The notes: a model not told the origin generated them from the letters alone. A stretch of 42,500 nt of DNA from Woodsholea maritima DSM 17123 (GCF_000382325.1 NZ_KB908064.1:1-42500), one strand, 5' to 3'; counted from the stretch's first letter, positions 14,505-23,436 are shown. Translations and numbers: made by a program.

Positions 14505-15515
14505 ATGGGCCGTTTCATCCTCTTCACATTTATGGGCTTGACCCTGATGTGCGCTCTGAGCGGGTGTGCGAGCCTTGGTTCTCGAGGTCAGGGGGAAGAT
14601 GCGTCTTTCGTGCCGAGCTTGCCAGAAGTGCCTACCCAGACCTTGCCCTCAACCGCGCGTGTGCAGTCTGGTGGCTTAAGTCCCCAAGAAGAAGAGGCTT
14701 TGCGCCAGCAAGTCGTTTCGCTACAGGCGCAATTGACCCAGATGAAACCCGGGGTCGATCGGCTGCTCTCCATCGAAAATGATATCCGGATCTTGCTCGA
14801 GCAGCTTGCCGCGATTAGCGATACCAGCTTGGCGCAAAGTCATCTCGCAAGTTCAGCGCCGGGGGGTAACCCAGTTCGTCCGTTGGGGGCTTCGCCCGCA
14901 CAACAACCCTCTTCCTTCCAGCCCCTGGCAAGCGGGGATGAGAGTGGGGGGGCTACGCAAACCCAAGCGAACACTACGCTCCAGCCTCTCTCTCAAAACG
15001 CCCCCCGCACGGATTTTGCCCCAACACAAAGCGCGGGGGGGCCTGCGAATTTATCCAGTCCGCCGCCCTTGACGCCTCCAGCGCAAACTTTGTTGCGAGA
15101 GGAGCAAGCGCGCGCCGCGCAGCAAAGCGCTCAGGCCTCACCCTCAACATCGCCATCCCCGATGCCCGCAACCGCATCGCCTACGCCGCGCCCGACACCG
15201 CCTCCTGTGTCTTCTCCCACGGTGAATAATCGCGATGTTGTCAGGGGCCAGGACGAGATTTTTGTCCATTTGGCCTCTTACCGCAGTGAAGAGATGGCGC
15301 AGGCGGGCTGGCGTGAAATGGTGGCGCAATATGGTTCGATCCTGGCTGGGCTTTATCCGCGTATCATTCGTGCGGATTTGGGTGAGCGTGGCATTTATTA
15401 TCGCCTTCATGCCGGACATTTTTTGGATCAAGCATCAGCTCAGGCGCTGTGTGAGCGTTTGAAAAGTGTGGATGTATATTGCCAGGTGACCCATCTGGCT
15501 CCCTCAGGCGCTTAA
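14505..15515 (+). CDS. SPOR-domain lipoprotein
   Basis: 336 residues. A lipoprotein signal (FTFMGLTLMCALSGC, lipid-bearing C21) is followed by a short coiled coil (about 60-100, EEEALRQQVVSLQAQLTQM), a long disordered Pro/Ser/Gln/Ala-rich linker (about 110-245) and an SPOR-like domain (about 248-332: DEIFVHLASYRSEEMAQAGW, GIYYRLHAGHFLDQASAQAL). SPOR domains bind denuded peptidoglycan at division sites. It is divergent from the usher gene, whose product carries a similar tail, so it may place or stabilise the secretion machinery at the cell wall; that is inference. C-terminal Cys pairs may be oxidised. Confidence 0.75.
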   Translation: MGRFILFTFMGLTLMCALSGCASLGSRGQGEDASFVPSLPEVPTQTLPSTARVQSGGLSPQEEEALRQQVVSLQAQLTQMKPGVDRLLSIENDIRILLEQLAAISDTSLAQSHLASSAPGGNPVRPLGASPAQQPSSFQPLASGDESGGATQTQANTTLQPLSQNAPRTDFAPTQSAGGPANLSSPPPLTPPAQTLLREEQARAAQQSAQASPSTSPSPMPATASPTPRPTPPPVSSPTVNNRDVVRGQDEIFVHLASYRSEEMAQAGWREMVAQYGSILAGLYPRIIRADLGERGIYYRLHAGHFLDQASAQALCERLKSVDVYCQVTHLAPSGA

Positions 15516-15579
15516 TCTCAACTTTAAATTATAGCTGGCGCACCACAGCAAGGGTTTATAAAGGCACATCGCTAAAAAT

Positions 15580-15605
15580 GAATGCATTCGTTGAGTCTGA
15601 CTCAA
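15580..15605. promoter_or_regulatory. Two adjacent palindromes upstream of the histidine kinase gene
   Basis: GAATGCATTC (15580-15589) is a perfect 10-bp palindrome; TTGAGTC-T-GACTCAA (15591-15605) is a perfect 7-bp dyad. They end 13 bases before the kinase start codon. The second dyad holds two GANTC sequences (GAGTC, GACTC), the target of the cell-cycle methylase CcrM in alphaproteobacteria. An operator, possibly methylation-sensitive, is likely. Confidence 0.55.
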
Positions 15606-15618
15606 AAGTGGGTGCATC

Positions 15619-18600
15619 ATGATTGAGGGCCAGGAAACACAGAAGGGTTTCCGTGAAATTGCGGATGGATTTTTTGCGAACGCGCCCAATCCAGCCGCGG
15701 TCTTCGATACGGATATGCGCTATTTGGCGGCCACTAAAGGATGGTGTGACGCCTATCATGTGATCATTGAAGAGATTTTGGGACGCACCCATTATGAGGT
15801 TTCCCCCGAAGTGCCAGAGCGCTGGAAAATTCTCCATCAGCGCACTTTAAAAGGCGAAGATCTCAGCCATGATGCCGATCCGTTCTTGCGCAGTGACGGG
15901 CGCATAACTTGGATCAAGTGGCATAATGTGCCTTGGTATCGCCAGGATAAGTCCATTGGTGGTCTTATCATGTATACGGACATTATCACCGATCAGGTCA
16001 TTGCCCAGCAGGCCTTGAAACAATCGGCGGATGGTATTGCGCAATTGGACCCGTCTGGACGGGTGGCCGAAGTTTTTCAAATTTTCGCAGAACAGTTTAA
16101 ACTTGAAAAATCCGATATGGTGGGAACCCATTGGTCGGACCTGTTTCATCCTGATGATTATAATGCCATTTCACGCCATTTTGAGCAGGCGCAAACTCAA
16201 GATTGTATTGATTTCGTTGCGCGCTGTGTGCGTCGATCGGGCAGTATTTTTCACGCCAATATCACGCTTTATCGAGTGGTGGATGATGATGAACTCTTGG
16301 TCGGGTTTTACTGTCACCTGAAAGATGTCACTCAGGAAGTCCGCGCGAATGAGGAGCTTGAGCGCAAGAATGCCAAGCTGGAGCTGGCCGAACGCTTTGG
16401 GCATATCGGCCATTGGCTGATTGATCTTGAGCATGATGAGGTTCAATGGTCTGAGCAGGTCTATCGCATTCACGGGGTCTCAAAGGCAAGCTATAAGCCC
16501 AATCTGCGCTCTATGATTGAGTTCTATCATCCTGAAGATCGCGCCCGCGTTCATGAAGAAATTCAGCGCGCCATCCGGGATAAAGCGGGTTTTGCCTTCG
16601 AAGTGCGCTTGATGCGGCTGGATGGTGAAATGCGCTATGTCCATGCCAAGGGCCAGTGCCAGCGCGATGAGCAAGGCCATGTGCGTGCGCTGTTCGGTAT
16701 TTTCCAGGATATTACTGATTACACCAAGGTTCGTCTGGCGTTGAGTGAAACCCAGGAGCGCTATATCTTGGCCTCAGAATCGGCCAGCGTCGGCTTATGG
16801 GATTGGAATGTCAGAACCAATCACTTTTTTTGGTCGAGCGTATTTCAAGCCATGGTGGGCTTGAAAAATGATCGGACGCATACTGATTTTGTGGAGTTTG
16901 AAACCCGCCTTCATGAAGAAGACCGTGAAGGGGTGATCCGTGCCATTTCGGAACATTTAGATGACCGCGTCCCCTTTGATGTGACCTTTCGGATACGTCA
17001 CGATCTGGGTCATTATATCTGGGTGCGCACGCGCGGTCAGGCCCGTTGGGATGAGCAAGGTCAGCCAATCCGCATGGCCGGTTCGGTGGATAATATGACG
17101 CGAGAAATGGCCGACCGGAATCTGCGCAGTGAAATGCTGGCAGTGTCGTCTTCGGTGAAAATCAATCCGCGTGAAAAGATCAATCGGGTGTTGAAAGCCG
17201 CCGCCAATTATTTCGGGCTTGAAGTCGGTATGGTCTGTGAGTTTGAAAATCAAAACCCGTGGGTGCGTTACGCGGTATCGCCGGATAACTCCATTCATGC
17301 CGGCACGCGCTTAGAGGCATACACCGAGTTTGAGGATGTTAACGATCAAACAGCGTGTGATGACTTGGGCGCTTTGGTGAAACCGGCTGGACGCCAACGT
17401 AACATTATTGGCGTGCCGATTTATGTGCATGGTAAGCGTTATGGCGTGGTGAGCTTTTCTTCTCAACATGAGCGCAATCAAAACTTTGAAGAAAATGATT
17501 TCTCCGCCATTCGCCTGATTTCGCAATGGGTTGGCTTTGAGCTGGAGCGTCAAACGGCCTTGCAAGCTCTGGAGGAGAGCGAAGCGCGCTTCTCCTTGGC
17601 GGTTCAAGGGATGAGTGTCGGGGTCTGGGATAGACCCAATTATAATCAAGACGCTGAAATCTGGTCGCCGGTGCTGTATCGCCTTTTGGGCTATGAGCCC
17701 GATGAAATTGAAGCGACCGCTTCGCGATTGAACACGCTTGTTCATGAACATGATCGCTTTAAGTTGGCTAAAAGCATACGTGATCATGTTGAAAATAAAG
17801 GAGACCCTTTCTCGCAAGTCATTCGTATGCGCCATAAAGATCATGGCTATAAATGGTTTTTAGCGTCCGGTCAGGCGATCTGGGGCGAGAAGGGTGAGCC
17901 AACGCGCATGATCGGATCCTTGATGGACATTGATGCGAGTGTGCGTGCCGATCAGATGAAATCTGAGTTTGTTTCGACGGTTAGCCATGAATTGCGTACG
18001 CCCATGACCTCGATCATGGGCGCGCTCAGCTTGGTACGTTCAGGCCGCTTTGGCGAGTTGGATGAGAAGGCCGCCAACCTGTTGGCCATCGCCCATTCCA
18101 GTGGCGAGCGTTTGGTGCGTTTGATCAATGATCTCTTAGATATTGAGAAAATCGAATCCGGCAAGCTGGACTTCAAGCCCCAACGCTCTTGCATCAAAAC
18201 CATCATGGAGCAGGCGATTGAGCAAACGCGCCCCTTTGCTGATCAATTTTCCAGTCAGATTGAACTGTGTGATTATCCCAAGGATGTCTGGGTTCATGTG
18301 GACCCGGATCGTTTTGCTCAGGTTTTGACCAATCTCATTTCCAACGCCGTGAAGTTTTCGCCAGAGAACTCAAGGGTAGAGGTTGGGGCGCATTTGAAAG
18401 ATGAGAGCATCATCGTTTCTGTGCGCGACTTTGGGCCGGGGATTGCACCGGAATTTCGCCCTAAAATCTTCCAGAAATTTTCCCAAGCCGATGGTTCTGA
18501 TCAGCGCAGTAATAAATCGGGATCCGGTTTAGGGCTTTGTATTTCTAAGGCCATTGCCCAGCTGCATGGTGGGGATTTGACCTTTGAGACCAAGGTAGGA

Positions 18601-18681
18601 GAGGGCACGACCTTTTTGATCACTCTACCGATTCTTAGCGCTGATAGCGCGTGTTCGGAGGCTCAGCATGTCCGAGCTTAA
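15619..18681 (+). CDS. Soluble multi-PAS/GAF sensor histidine kinase
   Basis: 1020 residues with no membrane segment. Four PAS-like domains are at about 20-130, 135-250, 255-370 and 375-500 (the last two of the PAS_3 type with a PAC motif); a GAF domain at about 510-655; a fifth PAS at about 660-775; HisKA at about 780-845 with the phospho-acceptor H790 in FVSTVSHELRTPM; and HATPase_c to about 1005 with N box NLISNAVKFSP, G1 DFGPGIA and G2 SGSGLGLCISK. No own receiver domain. The 3' end overlaps the receiver gene by 14 bases, so the partner is the protein at 18668. The ligand is not deducible; such stacks often bind flavin, haem or redox cues. Confidence 0.92.
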   Translation: MIEGQETQKGFREIADGFFANAPNPAAVFDTDMRYLAATKGWCDAYHVIIEEILGRTHYEVSPEVPERWKILHQRTLKGEDLSHDADPFLRSDGRITWIKWHNVPWYRQDKSIGGLIMYTDIITDQVIAQQALKQSADGIAQLDPSGRVAEVFQIFAEQFKLEKSDMVGTHWSDLFHPDDYNAISRHFEQAQTQDCIDFVARCVRRSGSIFHANITLYRVVDDDELLVGFYCHLKDVTQEVRANEELERKNAKLELAERFGHIGHWLIDLEHDEVQWSEQVYRIHGVSKASYKPNLRSMIEFYHPEDRARVHEEIQRAIRDKAGFAFEVRLMRLDGEMRYVHAKGQCQRDEQGHVRALFGIFQDITDYTKVRLALSETQERYILASESASVGLWDWNVRTNHFFWSSVFQAMVGLKNDRTHTDFVEFETRLHEEDREGVIRAISEHLDDRVPFDVTFRIRHDLGHYIWVRTRGQARWDEQGQPIRMAGSVDNMTREMADRNLRSEMLAVSSSVKINPREKINRVLKAAANYFGLEVGMVCEFENQNPWVRYAVSPDNSIHAGTRLEAYTEFEDVNDQTACDDLGALVKPAGRQRNIIGVPIYVHGKRYGVVSFSSQHERNQNFEENDFSAIRLISQWVGFELERQTALQALEESEARFSLAVQGMSVGVWDRPNYNQDAEIWSPVLYRLLGYEPDEIEATASRLNTLVHEHDRFKLAKSIRDHVENKGDPFSQVIRMRHKDHGYKWFLASGQAIWGEKGEPTRMIGSLMDIDASVRADQMKSEFVSTVSHELRTPMTSIMGALSLVRSGRFGELDEKAANLLAIAHSSGERLVRLINDLLDIEKIESGKLDFKPQRSCIKTIMEQAIEQTRPFADQFSSQIELCDYPKDVWVHVDPDRFAQVLTNLISNAVKFSPENSRVEVGAHLKDESIIVSVRDFGPGIAPEFRPKIFQKFSQADGSDQRSNKSGSGLGLCISKAIAQLHGGDLTFETKVGEGTTFLITLPILSADSACSEAQHVRA

Positions 18682-19099
18682 GCGTTTAGCCTATGTCGAA
18701 GACGATCCGGATATCCGCGCGATTGCTGAGCTGGCCTTGGTTGACATTGGCGGCTTCGATTTGAGCCTCTTTAGCTGCGGGCAGGCGGCCGTGGAAGGGA
18801 TGGAGGGCGCAGGCCCGGACCTGATCTTAATGGATGTCATGATGCCCGGCATGGACGGCTTCGAGACCGTGCGCCGTTTGCGTAAAATTGAGAGCTTAAG
18901 CGCGACCCCCATCGTTTTCATGACGGCGAAGGCTCAAGTGCAAGACATTCAGCAATATAAAGATTTGTCCCTGTCAGGGGTGATTACGAAGCCCTTCGAC
19001 CCGATGAGTTTGGGCCAGGATGTGCGTGATATCTGGCGGGCGATTCAAAGCGGGCAAGCCCATGAGCCCAGTGTTTTGACCGCTTGGCAAAGACAATAG
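18668..19099 (+). CDS. Single-domain response regulator
   Basis: 143 residues, essentially one receiver domain: acidic pocket VEDDPD (E11, D12, D13), phospho-acceptor D56 in LILMDVMMPGMDGFE, switch Thr in IVFMTAKAQ and Lys in ITKPFDP. No output domain follows, only a short tail. Single-domain regulators pass phosphate to an HPt protein or act by binding a partner. The start overlaps the kinase gene by 14 bases, so translation is coupled, and the next gene encodes an HPt-receiver protein, consistent with a relay His to Asp to HPt to Asp. Confidence 0.92.
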   Translation: MSELKRLAYVEDDPDIRAIAELALVDIGGFDLSLFSCGQAAVEGMEGAGPDLILMDVMMPGMDGFETVRRLRKIESLSATPIVFMTAKAQVQDIQQYKDLSLSGVITKPFDPMSLGQDVRDIWRAIQSGQAHEPSVLTAWQRQ

Positions 19100-19108
19100 G
19101 AGGCGAGG

Positions 19109-19912
19109 ATGAAGAGTGTGCGTGAAATCGTAGAGGGCTTTTCTGAAACGGCTCAGGCTCAGGTCCGCCATTTGGCGAGCCTGGCGCGGTTTGAAGCCGA
19201 GGAAGGCGATCACAGCATCGCGTTTCAACGTCTGGCAGAAGAAGCCCACCGTTTGGCCGGGGCTGCGGGGTGTTTGGGCTTTGAGTATTTCTCTGCGCGC
19301 GCTGAGATGATCGAGGAATTGGCGCAAAGCGCACTCGCCCTGGCGGATCAGTCCCAAGGTGCCTCGCCAGAGCTGTTACAGGCCTTGGAGCGCCTCACAC
19401 ACATGGCAGAAGAGATCCGGCCCGAAGATTCCAAGCTTCTTGCCGTCGAGCAGGCGACCCAGCGCGCGCGCAGCGAAAACACCCGCTATCTGGATGAGCC
19501 CGATCTACACCTCTTGCAAAATAAGGTCGTGTTGGTCGTGGATGATGATGTGTCTGTGCGCAATTTGGTGCGCGTTGTGATGTTGGAGCTGGGCGCGAAG
19601 ACCGTGCATATGGCCAAGAGCGGCAAGGAAGGCTTTGAGATCGTCAAAAGGGCTATGCCGGACCTCGTGATCTGTGACTGGATGATGGATCAGGGTACGG
19701 GCCTTCAGCTTCTAAAAGTGATGCGCCACGATGATCGTGAAGCCTCAGCCCACATTCCCTTCATTCTCCTGACCAAGGTCAATAAAACTGCCGGCATTGA
19801 GCATGCGATCCGCGCCGGCGTGGATGACTTTGTCGTTAAGCCCTTCAACCGGCGCCGCTTGGTGGGCTCAATCAAGAAAGTGCTCGATAGCGTGAAGCTG
19901 CACGATGTGTAA
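19109..19912 (+). CDS. HPt-receiver two-domain phosphorelay protein
   Basis: 267 residues. The N-terminal helical domain contains EEAHRLAGAAGCLGFEYFS, the HPt signature with H47 as the likely phosphate carrier. After a linker (about 105-140), a receiver domain follows: VVDDDVSVRN pocket, D190 in DLVICDWMMDQGTG, T in FILLTKVN and K in VVKPFN. No DNA-binding output domain is present. AGGAGGCGAG precedes the ATG, 9 bases after the previous stop. It may take phosphate from the preceding receiver and be the output through protein contacts; the direction of flow is inferred. Confidence 0.88.
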   Translation: MKSVREIVEGFSETAQAQVRHLASLARFEAEEGDHSIAFQRLAEEAHRLAGAAGCLGFEYFSARAEMIEELAQSALALADQSQGASPELLQALERLTHMAEEIRPEDSKLLAVEQATQRARSENTRYLDEPDLHLLQNKVVLVVDDDVSVRNLVRVVMLELGAKTVHMAKSGKEGFEIVKRAMPDLVICDWMMDQGTGLQLLKVMRHDDREASAHIPFILLTKVNKTAGIEHAIRAGVDDFVVKPFNRRRLVGSIKKVLDSVKLHDV

Positions 19913-20145
19913 GTGAGTCGATTGCCCGAATTTTTGGGTTTTCGCTGACCGTGTGCAAAATTTTGTGGTTTTTTACGTATGCCCTAAGGCTTGTTTCTGT
20001 TCAGTTTTTAGGAGTTTTGAGAAAATTTTTCGTTACAGTTTTGTGACAAGCAATAGAAATTTCTTGATATATATAGGGTTTAGGCCTATATTCACTTGCC
20101 TACGAGGTATGGAAGTTTTTCCGTACAAGGAGGTAATTGAAAATT

Positions 20146-20355
20146 ATGTTGAAACGTCTCTTGGGGCTCGCCGTGATTCTCGGTTGGTTTGGGTTTGCGG
20201 CTTTGATCGCCACTTTCCCCCTACCTGCGGCTCTGGAGGTGGTCTTGGCCATTATCGGTATTGCGCTCACGCTGCTCGTCTTGGCCTTGTCGGGTCGTAT
20301 GTCGAAGCGCGACCCGCTGACCTTGAACCTCACGGCTCATCGCCCACACTACTAG
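20146..20355 (+). CDS. Small membrane protein
   Basis: 69 residues with a long hydrophobic part: about 5-25 (RLLGLAVILGWFGFAALIAT) and about 30-50 (ALEVVLAIIGIALTLLVLAL), then a basic polar tail. Two membrane helices are likely. A full AAGGAGGT ribosome binding site (20127-20134) lies 11 bases before the ATG; a TTG at 20137 would be too close to it. The 230-base gap before it (19913-20126) is AT-rich, with no gene seen. A shared bidirectional terminator follows. No family recognised. Confidence 0.6.
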   Translation: MLKRLLGLAVILGWFGFAALIATFPLPAALEVVLAIIGIALTLLVLALSGRMSKRDPLTLNLTAHRPHY

Positions 20356-20390
20356 GACACTGACGCTTAAACGCGTCGTCCTGCCAAGAC

Positions 20391-20424
20391 AAAGCCCCGC
20401 CTTCCTGTGGAAGGCGGGGCTTTT
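20391..20424. terminator. Bidirectional terminator between the small membrane protein gene and ald
   Basis: AGCCCCGCCTTCC (20393-20405) pairs perfectly with GGAAGGCGGGGCT (20409-20421) around a 3-base loop; A-run before and TTTT after allow use in both directions. Confidence 0.9.
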
Positions 20425-20451
20425 CTTTGCCTGGAATTTGGTGAACGCTTC

Positions 20452-21570
20452 TTAGAGGACGCTCAACCAGGATGGCTTGACGAAGGGAACGCCCAGATCG
20501 TCAGCGGCAGGCTTATAGGTGACTTCGCCTTCGGCGATATTCAAGCCGCGGGCCAGGTGAATGTCTTCGTTCAGGGCCTTGTGCGTGCCTTTATTGGCCA
20601 GCGCCATGGTGAAGGGCAAGGTCGCATTGGTCAGCGCCAGGGTTGAAGTGCGCGCCACTGCGCCTGGCATGTTGGCCACGCAATAGTGCACGATACCATC
20701 AACGATATAGGTTGGGTCCTGGTGTGTGGTGGCTTTAGAGGTCTCGAAGCAGCCGCCTTGGTCGATGGCGATATCAACGAGGACAGAACCGTCTTTCATG
20801 GTTTTCAGCATGTCGCGGGTGACCAGTTTCGGTGCTGCTGCACCCGGGATCAGAACCGCACCGATGACCAGATCTGCCGTTTTAACCGCTTCTGCAACCG
20901 CCGCAGGGGTTGAGAAGGCGGTTTTGACGCGGCCTTGGAAGATCGCATCCAGTTCAGCTAGGCGATTGATTGAACGATCGAAGATTGTGACGTCTGCGCG
21001 CATGCCGACAGCCATTTCCGCCGCATGGGTGCCTGATACACCGCCGCCCAGGATGACAACTTTAGCAGCCGTTACGCCAGGAACGCCGCCCAACAGAACG
21101 CCGCGCCCGCCTTCGCTTTTTTGTAGAGACAATGCGCCAACCTGAACCGACATACGACCTGCGACTTCAGACATAGGCTTCAGCAAGGGCAGGCGGCCAT
21201 ACACGTCGGTGACGGTTTCATAAGCAATCGCCGTACAGCCAGATTTGCGCAAGCCCTCGGTTTGAACCGGATCGGGTGCCAGGTGCAGATAGGTGAACAG
21301 GGTGTGGCGCGCTTCAAGCTTTTGGCATTCAACAGGTTGAGGCTCTTTCACCTTCACGATCAGCTCGCCTTCGGCGAAAGCGGCATCGGCATCAGGAACG
21401 ATTTTCGCGCCAACCGCTTCGTAATCGCTGTCAGCAAAGCCTACGCCTTCACCAGCAGAGGCTTGAACAAAAACCTCGTGACCGGCCAAAACCAGCTCAG
21501 CTGCCCCGTTCGGGGTCAGGCCAACGCGGTATTCGTGGTTCTTGATTTCCTTAGGCACACCGATCTTCAT
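20452..21570 (-). CDS. ald: Alanine dehydrogenase
   Basis: 372 residues, the normal length. MKIGVPKEIKNHEYRVGLTP is the family signature, with R15, K75 (VKVKEPQ) and H96 (FTYLHLAPD) at the standard catalytic positions. The NAD site is at about 168-200 (VVILGGGVSGTHAAEMA, then D in IFDRS), and DIAIDQGGCFE gives the catalytic Asp near residue 269. It interconverts L-alanine with pyruvate and ammonia using NAD, in the cytosol. The Lrp-type gene is divergent, with a shared 195-base region, the arrangement known for AldR-controlled ald genes. It ends at a shared terminator. Confidence 0.97.
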   Translation of the reverse strand: MKIGVPKEIKNHEYRVGLTPNGAAELVLAGHEVFVQASAGEGVGFADSDYEAVGAKIVPDADAAFAEGELIVKVKEPQPVECQKLEARHTLFTYLHLAPDPVQTEGLRKSGCTAIAYETVTDVYGRLPLLKPMSEVAGRMSVQVGALSLQKSEGGRGVLLGGVPGVTAAKVVILGGGVSGTHAAEMAVGMRADVTIFDRSINRLAELDAIFQGRVKTAFSTPAAVAEAVKTADLVIGAVLIPGAAAPKLVTRDMLKTMKDGSVLVDIAIDQGGCFETSKATTHQDPTYIVDGIVHYCVANMPGAVARTSTLALTNATLPFTMALANKGTHKALNEDIHLARGLNIAEGEVTYKPAADDLGVPFVKPSWLSVL

Positions 21571-21697
21571 GGCGATCTCCTTTATGACCCCTTATGCGCG
21601 GGGGCGTGATAATCTTGCGCCTACATACTAGATTTTCGGATATATGTGCAATAAAGAAGCCTCAAGGGGAATGAAATTTGACCCAAGGGGGATCGGG

Positions 21698-21712
21698 TGA
21701 AATAATATTTCA
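21698..21712. promoter_or_regulatory. Putative Lrp-type operator between ald and its regulator
   Basis: TGAAAT-AAT-ATTTCA is a perfect 6-bp dyad in the 21571-21765 divergent region. AT-rich dyads of about 15 bp are typical for Lrp/AsnC proteins. Assignment to the adjacent regulator is by position only. Confidence 0.5.
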
Positions 21713-21765
21713 TGCCGTGACGTGAATGGGGTCAAAATGTGAAGCTTTTGCGAAGGTTTGGGATT

Positions 21766-22233
21766 ATGCATCTTGATACGATCGACGCCACCATTTTGAC
21801 CCATCTGCAAAAAGAGGGGCGGCTCACCAATGCTGAATTGGCCGAGCGGGTGGGATTATCGCCTTCGGCTTGCCACCGCCGGGTGCGCGCCTTGGAAGAG
21901 AGCGGCGTCATTCAAAGCTATGTCGCGCTGCTGGATGCGGATGTGTTGGGCTATGGTTTGACGGTTGTGGTCTCTGTGACTTTAGAAAATCAGCGCCGTG
22001 AAACTATGGAGCGCTTTGAAAACGCTGTGAGTGATGTGGGCGCGATCATGGATTGCTTCTTGATGACAGGGGCGGATGATTATCTGTTACGCCTGCGGGT
22101 CAAAGACGCCCATGATTATGAGCGCGTTCACCGCGAGCAGCTTTCAAACCTTCCTGGCGTGACGCGTCTGGTTTCCAATATCGCGATGCGTAAAGTATTT
22201 GTGCGTACTGAGCTGCCTGTCCAGGGGCGTTAA
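21766..22233 (+). CDS. Lrp/AsnC-family regulator, probable alanine-responsive activator of ald
   Basis: 155 residues. The N-terminal winged helix-turn-helix is [20 protein letters not shown] then [20 protein letters not shown] (about 3-44), and a RAM ligand-binding domain follows at about 60-150 ([20 protein letters not shown]). Lrp-type proteins form octamers and sense amino acids. Its divergence from ald suggests the role of AldR or the related Rhizobium AldR. I start at the ATG 21766, the usual N-terminus ([11 protein letters not shown]); a GTG at 21739 would add nine atypical residues. Confidence 0.9.
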   Translation: MHLDTIDATILTHLQKEGRLTNAELAERVGLSPSACHRRVRALEESGVIQSYVALLDADVLGYGLTVVVSVTLENQRRETMERFENAVSDVGAIMDCFLMTGADDYLLRLRVKDAHDYERVHREQLSNLPGVTRLVSNIAMRKVFVRTELPVQGR

Positions 22234-22288
22234 GGGCTCTGGCGGCTCCTTATTGTCAGGGGCGACAGATTTCGCTAAAGGCCATACC

Positions 22289-22753
22289 ATGACTGATGAA
22301 CGCTATTCCAAACTGAACCAATTGGGCGGCTCCAGCGCTTTGCCGCAGAGCCCTGAAGTCGCTGAGCTGGAGCGGGTCTCAAACCCGACCACGGCTCAGG
22401 ATTATTTGATCCGCTTTACCGCACCGGAATTTACGTCCCTTTGCCCGGTCACGGGGGCGCCGGATTTTGCCCATATCATGATTGATTATGCGCCGGGCGA
22501 ATGGATCGTCGAATCGAAGTCTTTGAAGCTCTATCTTGGCTCATTTCGCAATCATGGCGCCTTCCATGAAGCCTGCACGATGATGATTGGCCAGCGACTG
22601 GTCGATGAGTTGCAGCCCAAATGGCTGCGTATCGGGGCCTATTGGTATCCGCGCGGCGGGATCCCGATTGATGTCTTCGGCCAATGGGGCGAAATCCCCA
22701 AAGGCCTGTGGGTGCCCGATCAGGGCGTACCGCCCTATCGTGGACGCGGATAA
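22289..22753 (+). CDS. queF: NADPH-dependent 7-cyano-7-deazaguanine reductase
   Basis: 154 residues, the unimodular (short) QueF type. The thioimide-forming Cys is C52 and the acid is D59 in [11 protein letters not shown]; the substrate Glu lies in [21 protein letters not shown], quoted as [10 protein letters not shown] and [10 protein letters not shown]. It reduces preQ0 to preQ1 in queuosine biosynthesis in the cytosol. The last step toward the tRNA is by enzymes not in the window. The gap to the previous regulator gene is 55 bases and the ribosome binding site is weak (AAAGG). A terminator follows. Confidence 0.95.
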   Translation: MTDERYSKLNQLGGSSALPQSPEVAELERVSNPTTAQDYLIRFTAPEFTSLCPVTGAPDFAHIMIDYAPGEWIVESKSLKLYLGSFRNHGAFHEACTMMIGQRLVDELQPKWLRIGAYWYPRGGIPIDVFGQWGEIPKGLWVPDQGVPPYRGRG

Positions 22754-22769
22754 CGCAGACAACAGTTTG

Positions 22770-22797
22770 GCCCCCTATCTTGGATAGGGGGCGTTTT
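22770..22797 (+). terminator. Terminator of queF
   Basis: CCCCCTATC, a 3-base loop and GATAGGGGG, followed by CGTTTT. It lies 17 bases after queF and would stop transcription before the convergent nitroreductase gene. Confidence 0.85.
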
Positions 22798-22800
22798 GTA

Positions 22801-23436
22801 TCAGCCTTGCCAGTATTGCACGCGCGGGGCTGGGCGCGGGCGTTCAACCGCCGCGTCGGTTTGGGTGCCAATATAGATAAAACCTGCGATACGCTCGCCC
22901 GATTTAAGTCCCAGAATGTCTTTAACATCCCGGTCATAGGCATACCATTCGGTCAGCCATTGCGCGCCAAAGCCCATGGCCTGGGCCGCGATCAGAATAT
23001 TCTGGCAAACCGCACCAGCGGACAGGATCTGCTCCCACTCATTGACCTTATGGTTCTCGGTGACATCGGAAATCACACCGATCACCAAGGGCGCGCGGGT
23101 AAAGCGGGTGCGCTCCAAATCATAGCGTTCCTGGGGGGCATGGCCTTCATGCAGGCGGAAGATTTTTTCCAAAATGATCGAAAAGCGCGAGCGCGCTTCG
23201 CCTTGGAAGACCACAAAGCGCCAGGGGAAAAGTTTGCCATGATCGGGCGTGCGCGCTGCAATTTGTAAAAGGGCGTCAATCTGCTCTTGGGTGGGGCCAG
23301 GTTCACCCATGTCTTTAGCCAGGGTGGAACGTCGACGCGAGAGCAGCGTTAGGGTTTCAGAACAAGGGCTTGGTGTGGGCAAGGCTTCGCCCGGTGCTGG
23401 GGCATTTAGGGGGAAGGTGGGGGATGTATCCGCCAT
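22801..23436 (-). CDS. Nitroreductase family protein (YdjA-like)
   Basis: 211 residues. A Pro-rich N-terminal extension of about 28 residues is followed by LLSRRRSTLAKDMGEPGPTQ and LLQIAARTPDHGKLFPWRFV, the FMN-binding N-terminal part of the nitroreductase fold (RRS and P.HG..PWRF as in YdjA/Nfs-like proteins). The middle AGAVCQNILIAAQAMGFGAQWLTEW is the long helix pair, and SGERIAGFIYIGT ends the fold. It is an FMN oxidoreductase using NAD(P)H, homodimeric; the natural substrate cannot be given. It is convergent with queF. Confidence 0.92.
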   Translation of the reverse strand: MADTSPTFPLNAPAPGEALPTPSPCSETLTLLSRRRSTLAKDMGEPGPTQEQIDALLQIAARTPDHGKLFPWRFVVFQGEARSRFSIILEKIFRLHEGHAPQERYDLERTRFTRAPLVIGVISDVTENHKVNEWEQILSAGAVCQNILIAAQAMGFGAQWLTEWYAYDRDVKDILGLKSGERIAGFIYIGTQTDAAVERPRPAPRVQYWQG

